This document shows positions 22,316 to 32,900 of a stretch of 64,000 nucleotides of DNA, one piece after another. The position numbers and the translations under genes were made by a program. This stretch comes from Heliocidaris tuberculata (taxonomy: Eukaryota; Echinodermata; Echinoidea; Camarodonta; Echinometridae), in the NCBI GenBank assembly GCA_025618425.1, contig CM046844.1:2718665-2782664 (forward strand), written 5' to 3'. The notes under the pieces were generated by a model. The model was not told the origin of the DNA, did not search any database, and saw only the letters and a list, made by a program, of their open reading frames with translations. How positions within the stretch are numbered: position 1 is the stretch's first letter; the number at the start of each line of letters is the position of its first letter.

Positions 22316-23425
22316 AGGTTACACCAAGGAGCTTCAAGAGCTGGAGTCACATGTAGCTCATTTCCTTTGAACCATGTTCGATGCCGCCAAAGGAAAAATA
22401 TGTCAGGCATGTGCTTAACTGGATCTTCCTTGCAGATAAGAAGACAAAAAGATTCCTGCCTGGCTGCAAACTTACGGGCCATTTTCAAAGGAAAATATGC
22501 TTTTGTAATGATAATTACTTTTCACTGTCACTAGTCTGATGATATGAGCAGATCACAGTGCTTACCTTTACTGGGGGCAAGCGAAAAGAAATTGTAAAAA
22601 AATCCCTGATATATGAATCGAAATTGCGCGACTTGGCATGTGTGGGCACTAATCTGACATATAACATCATAATTAACTGTACTTGAACAATTGCATTTTT
22701 TAATTTTCGTTTGCAGGGAGTAATCGGAAGAGTGTCAAATTAGGGATTTTAGAATTGTACAATTTTACTTTTTTTTCTACAAATTGTAACTACTATCATA
22801 CAATATAGCCAAATTTCTGGACACAATTAGGCTTTTGTATTCAATTTTATCATATACGAAAATTTCAATTTGTTTATTCAAATAAAAAGTGAAATATTCT
22901 CGATATTTCATTTGTGACAAAAATCACTACTCAAGCTTTCCCATGAAGTTGGCGGCATCGAATATCGGACATCAAAGGCTACAGCGCACCTGGAGATTCT
23001 TTTGTGCATCCTTAGAAAGGAGCAGCTGCTTGAGATAATTTGTTGCCAGTTGGAACTCCAGCTTTTGAAGCTCCTTGGTGTAACCAAGGAGCTTTGAAGA
23101 GCTGGCACAGAATAAAGTCGAGTAATTTTGATTCATATTTTAGGAAATTTTGCACCATTTCTTTTCGCTTGCCTCCAATAAAGGTAAACATTGTGAACTG
23201 CTCATATTATACTGAAAGCGAAAAGTAATTATCATTAAAAAAGCGTATTTCCCTTTGAAAATTGCCCGTAAGGTTGCTGCCAGGCAGGAATCTTTTGTCT
23301 TCTTATCTGCAAGAAAGATCCAGATAAGCATATACCTGACATATTTTTCCTGGCGGCATCGAACATGGTTCAAACGGAATGAGTTACTTGTGACTCCAGC
23401 TCTTCAAAGCTCCTTGGTTACACAG
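22316..23425. repeat. Imperfect inverted repeat with about 300-bp arms
   Basis: The left arm (22316-22625) and right arm (about 23150-23425) are inverted copies. Both encode the same frame relic (RKxAARQESF ... WRHRTWFK) on opposite strands. A third partial unit lies between them (22925-23105) and includes GCTCCTTGGTGTAACCAAGG plus AGC at 23070-23092, a perfect 10-bp stem with a 3-base loop. The unit is probably a fold-back element or an amplified gene fragment. Confidence 0.65.
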
Positions 23426-23766
23426 AGATGCAATTTTATATAAGGGTTTGGGTGAACGTCCAACTCCACGTCTAATGGATCTGGAATGATTTAATCACTA
23501 TTTTTAAAAAAAATTGATTATAGCCCTTTCATTCGTCTATACCCCAAACCATTCCAAACTGAAATAATTAACAGAATCTAGTACTGTTTTGAAGAAGTTA
23601 TGTTCCGGGCATGTATTCGGGTTGAATATCTGAAATACACAAGATTGGAACAAAAAACTTTTCATCCTTGATTTTTGAATGACTCCTAAATTAGACAGGA
23701 TAAATCAATAAAACTCTACGCCCCTTTGAATATTATGAAGGAAGCATGGTAAGTTATCCATAGAAG

Positions 23767-23933
23767 TCACTGGCCCAGGGGAAGGCGACGATAGCGTGAT
23801 CCTTGTCTGGAATCGTAGTAACCATGGTAACGTAGATAATTAGCAGGGGTGAGTTCACCAAGAAAGTCCTTGGCATATTTGGAGTGACTGCGGTTCTTGC
23901 ATTCCGCATCTTGCATCCTGGCAGATTGTATTA
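23767..23933 (-). CDS. Candidate terminal exon of gene B (tentative)
   Basis: The minus strand has a pyrimidine-rich acceptor (GCGTTTCTCAG) followed by an open frame of 54 codons ending in TGA at 23769-23767. Entering in phase 1 it fits the phase-1 end of exon 4. The peptide (ending SRYRRLPLGQ) is hydrophilic and rich in Tyr and Arg, has no HYR features and matches no family I recognise. It is included because phase, strand and position fit; the chance of an accidental fit is substantial. Confidence 0.3.
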
Positions 23934-24611
23934 CTGAGAAACGCATCTGGCAACTATACAATGAAAACGACAATGAAACAGTGCAAGGATTCGTTTCATT
24001 CACAATCACACAAACACAAAACTGTCATAGAGCTTTGGGCACAAAGGTGACCGACTACAGCCGCCTGTCCATTTTTCATCCTGACAAATTCAAACGCATC
24101 CAGTTAATAAAATAAAGGTGATTGAAATAAGTGCACGGATTTCAATTACAGTCGCACACAAAGATTTAATGAACCATTTTTCCCACAGAATATTGCAGAA
24201 AATTCAAAAATAAAAAGAGGAGATGCGGTGCTTCTACGGGAGAAGAAGCAAAGTCTTTGCAATTTCATACAATTGCGTTCAAATGACGTCACGCGGTAGT
24301 ATTATCTCTGAGAATGCCAGGCGTACGGTAATTCTATATATCTGCCAAATTAAGAAATTCCTTATTTTCTTCACTTTTGAAAAGAAAAACTAATGAAATG
24401 CTCAGTAAGTTGGGAAATTCTATATACACCAAAGCAGTAGAAAATGAAAGGAAATACAAATGATAAGCTGATGATGTCGAATGGGTGTTGAAACAAAACA
24501 AGCAAAATAATATTCAACATTTCTGGGAAAGACAGAAATCAGAGCTTTCTTTTTATTCCCTTGTCATGCTTGTGGATGAATATGTGGAAGAACAATGTCC
24601 TGTGAAAAGTA

Positions 24612-25010
24612 TTGTGCTTGAAAGGCTCTCATTTCCAATCCAAATATGAATCTAAAAAGTTTAGAACTTTGGTTCATATAATGATACGCAATTTTGTGTC
24701 AGTGTGTAGTCCCATTTACGCATGTCTGTGTCCATTGTATTTCATTGTTAAAGATTCAGTTGACTTTTTTATAATTTTAAAACAGAGAGATATCAAACAT
24801 CTTAAAACACACAACAAGCATAAAGGTTCATTTTCCGAACTTTGTAAAGTAGTCGGAGAAAAGGAATGTGAACATCTAATGCTATTCGGATCACGCATTG
24901 ACATCAAAGAACAGCATGTTGTTGCAGAACGAACCACAATTCACAATACAGCGATAATGAAATCAATTTTATCGTACATCGCCCATCCAATGCTTAAATT
25001 AGTGTTTTAG
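24612..25010 (+). CDS. Unrecognised 132-residue open frame in the gene B 3' region
   Basis: ATG at 24612 to a TAG at 25008-25010, antisense to gene B. The composition is mixed (Lys/His-rich middle, GEKECEHLMLF stretch) and no domain or signal is recognised. It could be a fragment of an unidentified transposon or a chance frame. No promoter or splice evidence was seen. Confidence 0.2.
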   Translation: MCLKGSHFQSKYESKKFRTLVHIMIRNFVSVCSPIYACLCPLYFIVKDSVDFFIILKQRDIKHLKTHNKHKGSFSELCKVVGEKECEHLMLFGSRIDIKEQHVVAERTTIHNTAIMKSILSYIAHPMLKLVF

Positions 25011-25270
25011 AGATGTTTAAAATTTTCTGAAGCTCGGTAGCCTTGCTCCCTCGCATATGTTTCTTAATTTCGCGCACCTAGTATAGGATTTAGTGCGTAA
25101 ATAGTTTTAAAGGGTTGAAAATTCGAAGAATTTTAACTCCCTTTCCTTTGCTCGATGGCATATACATTCAACGTCGCTCCGTTTTCGAAAGGGCTGGGGG
25201 GGGGGGGGGTCTGATTCAGTTTGGTGAAAGGACAAACGCTCAACAATTTCAGTGGATTCAGGATACTCAC

Positions 25271-25495
25271 CCAACACAGTAACCGTAAACGAACCTGATC
25301 TCTGGTTCGAGGAACTGTCTGTGGCTGTCACTGTGACTGGCGTTGGACCCACAGGAAAGACAGATCCTGGACCTAGAGGTTCGTAGGTCAATGTTGGTGA
25401 AGGGTCAGTGTTGTCCGTGACATCAACCGTGAAGAATACAGTGGGGGTGTTGGAAATGAAGTCGGCAGGGCACACGATGTTAGGACCCTCATCAT
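25271..25495 (-). CDS. Gene B exon 4: HYR domain
   Basis: A 225-bp exon encoding 75 residues between an acceptor (CTTTCGTTAG) and a GTGAGT donor, phase 1 at both ends. The peptide starts DDEGPNIVCPADF, continues FFTVDVTDNTDPSPTLTY and VFPVGPTPVTVTATDSSSNQ, and ends FTVTVL. This is the hyalin-repeat (HYR) pattern PxIxCPxDI...TDN...FPxGxTxVTxTATDxSGN...FTVTV. HYR is an immunoglobulin-like extracellular adhesion fold. The usual second Cys is replaced (QRSGSFTV), so the conserved disulfide would be missing. It joins exon 3 in frame through a shared Asp codon. Confidence 0.9.
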
Positions 25496-25636
25496 CTAAC
25501 GAAAGGCAATTGCACACGATCGATATATCATAGTAGACATTTACTTGATAATGAAGAAGCATTTTCAGTGCTTACATCACTAAAGGGTAGGTTGGACGAT
25601 TTATATTTCGCTCGATGTAGCCATAGGATTTATCAG

Positions 25637-25740
25637 TTATGGTAAAGGGTCAGCATTGTCAGTATCAACAACAGGGAAGGATACAGTGGGGTAATTGGTG
25701 GAGAAGTCAGCAAGGCGCGTGAAATTAGGATTCTGATTGC
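25637..25740 (-). pseudogene. Decayed HYR pseudo-exon between exons 3 and 4
   Basis: Downstream of a TATTTTAG acceptor the minus-strand frame reads NPNFTRLADFSTNYPTVSF and then DTDNADPLP before a TAA at 25639-25637. It aligns with the first half of exon 4 (PNIVCPADF, TPTVFF, TDNTDPSP). The CP pair of HYR is changed to RL, and the reading frame stops halfway. The acceptor abuts an ATT/TAA microsatellite (25744-25803). It is probably an old exon duplicate skipped by splicing. Confidence 0.8.
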
Positions 25741-25743
25741 CTA

Positions 25744-25769
25744 AAATAATAATAATAATAATAATAATG

Positions 25770-25803
<34 letters not shown>
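25744..25803. repeat. (AAT)n microsatellite
   Basis: About 19 AAT units with one TGA-type interruption, directly beside the HYR pseudo-exon acceptor. Confidence 0.9.
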
Positions 25804-25807
<4 letters not shown>

Positions 25808-26079
25808 CATTTGAACGCTTGTAACCGATTACGAAGGTACTGAGATCTACTAACCCCCAATCAAACTGTGGCGATCTTTTTGGTGAATCACAACAATGAG
25901 ATAGATACTTCATGCAGCTGGTATGGGGCAATGGACAAATAAACAGTGCATTTCTGTGGCAGGAGATCGGTAGACAAGAAATCTGGGGGCTACTCAAAAT
26001 GAATAAAAATTAGTTGATGAATTGATTCAAGGCTTTTTTTAAAGCATACGGTGAAGAGTTTCACGAAGAGCCTAGTCGT

Positions 26080-26700
26080 TAGGGCCACGTAAGGCCGTTT
26101 TTTGTGATACGGGATGGGAATTGCCTATCCAGTGGCAAATAGGGCAATTACATGGCGTTATGAGGTTTATGTGGTGTTTACTTCAAAGTCAAGCAAAATT
26201 TTTCAAAATGTTCAAAGTTTTACCACGTCAAATCAACCCTGTCTACTACCGAGGGCCTACGTGGTATTACGTAGCGCTGTGTCAGTTTATGTTACTCCAC
26301 GTGGCCTTAAATAGCGTTACGTGGCGTTTTTTGGCCATTACCTGGAGACTGAATGGCCTTACGTGGCGGATAAGGCCAATTTGTATACAAGGGTCTGAAT
26401 TTCTCGAAAATGCGGCTATTTATGGCTTACGGCTAGGATTTATGTGAAAGTCCTCTCCATTAAATACACTGAATCACTTTAATGTCACGGTCACACTTTC
26501 ATGTAAAGCCTATAGAGCCATGAGTGCCACGTAGCTGCCACGTAGCTGCCTTAAGCCACAAAATAGCCCAATTTAGATCACGTAAAAATTGGCCCGCACG
26601 TATTGCCACGTCATATTTAAAGACAAAGGCCACGTAAAGCAACGTAATGCCACGTGCAACCATGTAAAAACCACATAAGGCCACGTAATGTGAAAATTTT
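26080..26700. repeat. Fold-back repeat of TTACGTGG / CCACGTAA motifs
   Basis: The left half carries repeated TTACGTGG-type units (for example CTACGTGGTATTACGTAG and GCGTTACGTGGCG). The right half carries the complementary CCACGTAA units (GGCCACGTAAAGC, GCCACGTAATG). The two halves form an imperfect inverted repeat around about 26420. It lies in the intron between exon 3 and the pseudo-exon. No TIR ends or target duplication could be fixed. Confidence 0.6.
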
Positions 26701-27270
26701 CACATTTTTAACCCTTAAGCACATATATTTCATAAATTACTTGTTCTGTTTATATTCACCCCCATACCGGGGTGAATAGAAAAAGACATAAAACTGCGTA
26801 TTTGAATGAAATCTGATATGGATGGAATTTCTTTTAAATGTCAATAGAAAGGTAACATGAATGGATATTTCATGGCGCCAAAATATTGGCCACTGGCGAT
26901 GTAATGGGAATATTGAAAGGCCAAATGTGTCAAAACTATGTTTCAATTCACCCAGTTTTATGGTATCATTTAAGTGCACCCGAAAGGGCTCTACCTCTTG
27001 CATATCTTAAATAATTTTATTTTGACTGTGCTTCCCCATCGGGTTAAATATATTTCAATGAGTGCTGTAAATGGAGGACTCCAACCGTTCAGTCTGTTTG
27101 CTTCCGTTTCTTTCAAAATCTGTTTGTTTTTCTCAAATTGTAAATTGTAAAATTGCTGGAAAAATAAATGTGGCTTTGAACATGTTGAATCTAATTCAAT
27201 TTAATTTAATTGCACCGTGAAATTAAATTCTTGCAAATATGACTACCATATCAGAATGACAAACAATTAC

Positions 27271-27540
27271 CTTGTACATTATAGTATCCTCTGCATGTCT
27301 TGCTCAGTACATCATCAGAGATAATGGCAGCCACCTCATGGATTCCGATCGACACACTACTTCCACTGGGAGAGCCTCCTAATGTCACAGACACCGAGAT
27401 ATCACCATGATATCTGTACCCAGGTGTAGATCTGGTGACGTCATTTATCCCCAAATCTGTGATAAATGTATGTGTCGCCTGACCTGGATCTGTACTAACA
27501 GTGCGATTCAAGCTTGGACAGTTGACTGGTAGCTCGGTCA
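27271..27540 (-). CDS. Gene B exon 3: divergent HYR-like domain
   Basis: A 270-bp exon (90 residues) between a TTGGGCAG acceptor and a GTAATT donor, phase 1 at both ends. The first part, LPVNCPSLNRTVSTDPGQAT, matches the start of a HYR domain, including the CP pair and TDPGQAT. The end (VSIGIHEVAAIISDDVLSKT followed by C) matches the FPIGTxTVTxTATDxSGNxxTC end in weaker form. The middle is about ten residues longer than usual. It joins exon 2 in frame through a Leu codon and exon 4 through an Asp codon. Predicted extracellular. Confidence 0.85.
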
Positions 27541-27692
27541 CTGCCCAATGATACAAGAAAGAAACAACATTAGAGTAGTTCGCCATTTTGAGTGCGAAAA
27601 AAATGTTGTACTACAACAGATCTGCAGCATTGTAGGACGTCATAGGGGAGTATAAACATTTTGAGGAGTTATTAGGGATTTTGATGTGCCTA

Positions 27693-28420
27693 CAGTGGCC
27701 TATCTACGGGGGGGGGGGGGCGCATAAAAAAAGAGAGAGAAAGAAAAAAAAATGAAGAAAAAATATGATCGTTAAAGATTATGCGCCCTCAATCCGCAGG
27801 GTAAAATAAGCCAGATATACAGGGGTTTTTAAGGTTACAAGGCAAAATTTTTCTAAAACTCGATCGCCTCGCTCTCTCGCATAATTTGTACTCCGGGATC
27901 TTGTCATTTGGCACCCCAGTACAGGATATAGTTTATAAATAGCGTTTTAAAGGGTTCGAAATTTTTAAAAATAAATGTAATTCTCATTTCTTTGCTCACT
28001 GTAATCATGGTAATGTAAGTTTCATCAGCTTCTTGTTAAATATTAGGTCTCCAATATAGGACAGAGTGTATTAAATAGCATTTCCAAAGGTTCACCATTT
28101 GAAAGCACTCTAAACTGTCAGTTTCCTAAATCGTCGATTTTGCGCCCCTTTGAGAAGTGAATAGGAAGTGAATAGAAAACCGTTATGTCAATATTCAAAA
28201 TTCGAATCTCTACTCTTCGGTTGCAGTGCTCAACTGCGAATTTTCCTGGGTAAAATGCATGAGAAATTGGGTTTTGGGGGGTTCAAAATACAAAGAAATC
28301 TACAGCTCGGTCGCTTTGCTCCCTCGCTTGTACAATAACGTAGACAAGTTTGGGCGGGGGGGGGGGGGGGCGCAACTTAAATGTTTATCTCGGGCGTCAT
28401 AATCCACAAATACGCCACTG
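27693..28420. mobile_element. hAT-like element in the exon 2-3 intron, spanning the assembly breakpoint
   Basis: Left end CAGTGGCCTATCTACGGGGG and right-end complement CAGTGGCGTATTTGTGG are imperfect inverted repeats. Flanks TGTGCCTA (27685-27692) and TGAGCCTA (28421-28428) agree at 7 of 8 bases. It contains poly-G runs at both sides and CTCGGTCGCTTTGCTCCCTC-type boxes. The same right end reappears at 52079-52122 just after the N gap. Confidence 0.78.
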
Positions 28421-28649
28421 TGAGCCTACCATATACTTTACAGATAGTATAAGCACAAACCTATGGACATTTTCTGTCACGAATTCTTCAAATGCAGTGG
28501 AACCAATATCGACAATAGGAGCGATATTTTCTTCAATGTAATTTAGATAACAAATCGTGTGGTATCTCTTCCACTCTGAACATTTTTTTATTTAATAAGA
28601 TAATAACAGCAATTGTAGAGTTGATATACATAACAAATGTATAACGTAC

Positions 28650-28901
28650 GTGGATTCTCTACGAAGAACAGGCAGGTGGCCTCATTACCAACTGTATCAA
28701 CTGCAAAGAGAGTGACAGGTGTGTATCCTGGGGGAAACAGGTCTCCAAAGGGACCCTCGGAGACGTTGTAAGACACCCCACTCGGGTCAGGGTTTGCATC
28801 CGAGTATGTATACGTGTAATCGACGTCCAGTCCTAGGAAACTATTTGGTAAAAATGGACGAGTGGTTACATTTGAACACGTCACAACCGGAGGATCCGTG
28901 T
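28650..28901 (-). CDS. Gene B exon 2: HYR domain
   Basis: A 252-bp exon (84 residues) with acceptor TTTTCTACAG and donor GTACGT, phase 1 at both ends. It starts TDPPVVTCSNVTTRPF and ends FPPGYTPVTLFAVDTVGNEA, TCLFFVENP, the complete HYR signature with both cysteines (VVTC and ATCLF). Joined to exon 1 the junction reads ...LIDAQ-D-TDPPVV, a natural signal-peptide cleavage region directly before the first HYR. An identical copy is at 52352-52603. Confidence 0.92.
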
Positions 28902-29097
28902 CTGTAGAAAAAAGTTTTGGAGAAGAAAATAATAGCTGGATTAATATTGTTGCCATCATACTTTTCTTGACATCATTTAAAACGAAAAGTGTTGTGAAAT
29001 ATCACTGGTTTGAAATGCAACGAGATTTTCATTGGCAACATCGCTAAACGTACAGAATCATTTTCAGCAGATGTTGTTGGAGTACAGTCTCCCATGT

Positions 29098-29342
29098 AGA
29101 GCCCACAAATGTAAAAATCAACCACAAACGTAAAAATAACCACAAATGTAAAAACACTGCACCCGCAAATGTCAAAATAACCACAAATGTCATAACATGT
29201 CAACCACAAGCATAAAAATAACCACAAATGTTAAAAAAAAATAAAAATCGCCCACAAATGTAAAAACACTTCGCCTACAAATGTAAAATTTCCATTTTTA
29301 CCACAAATGTCATAACATGTCGACCGCAAATGTAAAAACTCA
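29098..29342. repeat. Minisatellite, about 18-bp CCACAAATGTAAAAATAA units
   Basis: About 13 imperfect units of CCACAAATGTAAAAATAA with variants (CAAATGTCATAACATGTC interspersed). A second copy is at about 52800-53044. The open frame on the minus strand (FDICGCSVFTFVV) is a product of the repeat. Confidence 0.85.
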
Positions 29343-29385
29343 TTGCTTGCATGATGCACCTATGTAAGATAAGTTATTATGGTAA

Positions 29386-29970
29386 ATTGCCATTTGGTAA
29401 AATGCCAAATTGTCTAACATCATTCGGTCTATTAAACAATTCGTCCTTCAGCAATTCGTCTAATCAACATTTCGTCTAATAAGCATTTGGTCTAATAGTT
29501 AGTTTAATCTCTTCGTCTAATCACCACATCGTCTATAGCCAATTCGTCTAAAACCCATTTGGTCTAAACACCACTTGGTCTAATAATCAGTTCGTCTAAT
29601 GTTCACTTGGTCCAATTTCTATTTCGACTAAAACCAGTTCGTCTAATAACCAAATGGTCTAATCATCATTTCGCCTAATAGCCATTTTGTCTAAACCCAG
29701 TTGGTCTAACACCCACATGGTCTTATTACCATTTTGTCTAATCATCGTTTGGTCCAATTCTCAGTTCGTCTAATAACCGTTTGGTCTAATGTTCATTTGG
29801 TCTAATATGCATTTGGTCTAATAGGTTAGTCTGTCATAGTTATGTAGGTTTACTGCCGCTTGGTCTACAGCCAGTTGGTCTAATAACCATTTGGTCCATT
29901 ATCAATTGATCTAATTGCCATTTCGTCTTATCATGGTCTAAACCTAACTGGACTAATACCCATTTGGTCT
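29386..29970. repeat. Satellite of alternating TTCGTCTAAT / TTGGTCTAAT units
   Basis: About 35 degenerate units of 14-18 bp, each with core TYGTCTAA or TTGGTCTAA preceded by AACCA-, CAT- or AAT-like spacers. The core's second G alternates with C, so CG-containing and GG-containing versions are intermixed. The right edge adjoins the CCCAGGTCGAAATTCC end at 29976. A second copy is at about 53088-53672. Confidence 0.85.
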
Positions 29971-29975
29971 ACACA

Positions 29976-32900
29976 CCCAGGTCGAAATTCCAGTAGAAAC
30001 CAGTAGAATCCAGTGAGGACATTTTACTGGTGTCTACTGGTTTTAGGATTCTAATGGTTTCTACGGGAATTTCAACAAATTCCAGCAGAATTCCCATAGA
30101 ATCCATTACATCTCACTGGTGTGAAGACCAGTATAAACCATTAAAATACAGTAGAGTCTACTGGTAAGAAGAACGGTACGAAATCGATAGAAACCATTAG
30201 AAACCATTATATTCAACTGGATAAGACCAGTAAAAACCATCAAAAACCAGCTGAGACTATACTATATTAAGGGTATAAAATCAGATTCAAACCATAAGAA
30301 ACCAATAGAAACCAGAGTAGTCTACTGGTTTTAAAAATTGCTGTATGACCAGTAGAAACCAATTATAGAACCAGTAGACTCTACTGGTTTGAAGATGGGT
30401 GTCAAAATTTCAGAGTCAAACCAATAGACAATTAACTGGGCGTTGTGGCGTGCGCCTGTAATCCAGCTAACAGTGGAAGTTATAAACTGATTCAGGGGAC
30501 CCAGGTTCGAGACTGAGTCACGTCTTTCGGATGGTGACGTTAAAGGTCGGTCCCAGACGTAAATAATCATATCTGATTGATACACGTCTCTAAAAACCCA
30601 ATTACACACAATAGAAATCCATTAGATTCAACTGGACTGAAGACCAGTAAAAACCATCAAAAACCAGCAGAGTCTATGTGGTTGATATTAAGGGTATAAA
30701 ATCAAAGTAAATCCGTAAGATACCAATAGAACCCAGAGTAGTCTACTGGTTTTAAAAAGGGCTGTATTAACAGTAGAAACCAATTAGAACCAGTAGACTC
30801 TACTGGTTTGAAGAAGGGTGTCAAAATTTCAGAGTCAAACCAATAGAAACCATTAAATTCAACTGGATTGAAGACCAGTAAAAACCATTAAAAACCAGCA
30901 GAGTCTATGTGGTTGATATGAAGGTTATAAAACTAGAGTCAATCCGTAAAAAATTGATAAAAAACCAGAATAGTCTACTGGTTTGTAAAAGAGCTGTATT
31001 GCCTGTAGAAACCAGTTAGAACCAGGAGGCTCTACTGGTTTGAAGAAGAGTGTCAAAATACAGAGTCAAACCAATAGAAACCATTAGATTCAACTGGACT
31101 GAAGACCAGTAAGAACCATCTAAAACCAGCAGAGTCTATGTGGCTGATATTAAGGGTATAAAATCAAAGTAAATCATTAAGATACCAATAGAACCCAGAG
31201 TAGTCTACTGGTTTTAAAAAGGGCTGTATTAACAGTATTAACAGTTAGAACCAGTAGACTCTACTGGTTTGAAGAAGGGTGTCAAAATTTCAGAGTCAAA
31301 CCAATAGAAACCATTAGATTCAACTGGATTGAAGACCATTAAAACCATAAAAAACCAGCAGAATCTATGTGGTTGATATGAAGGGTATAAAATTAGAGTC
31401 AATCCGTAAAAAATTGATAGAAACGAGAATAGTCTACTGGTTTGTAAAAGAGCTGTATTGCCTGTAGAAACCAGTTAGAACCAGGAGACTCTACTGGTTT
31501 GAAGAGATTGTCAAAACACAGAATCAAACCAATAGAAACTATTAGATTTAACCGGATTGAAGACCAGTAAAAACTATCAAAAACCAGCAGAGACTATGTG
31601 GTTTATATCAAGGGTATGAAATCAAAGTAAAACCATAAGAAATCAATAGAAACCAGAATTCTCTACTGGGTTTGAAAAGGGCTTTATTACAAATAGAAAC
31701 CAATAAGAACCAGGAGTCTTTACTGGTTTAAGGAAGGGTTCAAAATACAGAGTCAAACCAATAAAAACAATTCAATTCAACTGGATTGAAGACCATTTAA
31801 AACCATCGAAAATAAGCGGAGTCTAAACAGTATGTATTCAAAATAAATAACAAAGAGTCAAACTGGTACTAGAAACCCAGTTAAAACTAGTAGAAAATGT
31901 ACCAGTTGAAACCTCTGTATCACCAATTGGCGCATTTGCTTAGTGGAAAAGATACCAGTTGAAACTAGTATCTCCGATTGCCACAAACTTTGTGCCAGTT
32001 TTCCAACTTGGTCTTTCCATTATGTTTTTCCAATGCCATCTGTTAATGGAAACGGCAATTTTTCCCTAATGCCTTGGTCCAGTTCGATACCATGCGCAAT
32101 TAACTTTTTTCCCCCAGTTGTCCACTGGCTCCAGTTGAAAACCAGTAGAATACCAGTTGAGACCAATAGAAACCAGTTAATTTGCATAATAAATACTGGG
32201 TGCTTGTGTATTCATGTTTTCATATTATTTATTTAAATTTGCAGTACATTTCTTCATTGTTGATGATTTAGTGTAGTGCAAAACGTTTACCAAATACAAA
32301 GATGGGTCAACAAACGATTACTAGAACAATTCATTCACTGGTATCAATTACAAGTAATTAAACGGTAATTAAGGAAACACTAACCAGGAACTAAAATATG
32401 TTCATTCAATACAAGTATATGGACGATGCCCACACACTTCAAAATATGCAAATTCTTCAAACTTCCATTGCACATTGGAAGTATTGCAGACACACTAGAG
32501 TAACTTTGTTGTTTGCTATTGCCACTGTACAAGATTGAAATAACTTGTATCTAATATACCAAGGTCAACTAGTAATACTGGTTTCCACTGGTCTAAGTAA
32601 TTGGACTTGTAGGAAATTCCTTATGGTTTCTACTGGAATCCTATTCACTTTCCATATTGAAACCAGTAGAATTTCCTTCTGGTTTTTACTGGAAGTATTC
32701 ACTACTTTCCATATTGAAACCAGTAGAATTTCTTTCTGTTTTTTTACTGGAAGTATTCACTACTTTCCATATTGAAACCAGTAGAATTTCCTTCTGGTTT
32801 TCTACTGGAATCTATTCACTTTACATATTGAAACCAGTAGAATTTCTTTCTGGTTTTCTACTGGAATCTATTCACTTTACATATTGAAACCAGTAGAATT

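Noticed and set aside
28719..29047. Plus-strand frames over HYR exon 2
   Set aside because: Antisense shadows of the minus-strand exon, with no own signals.
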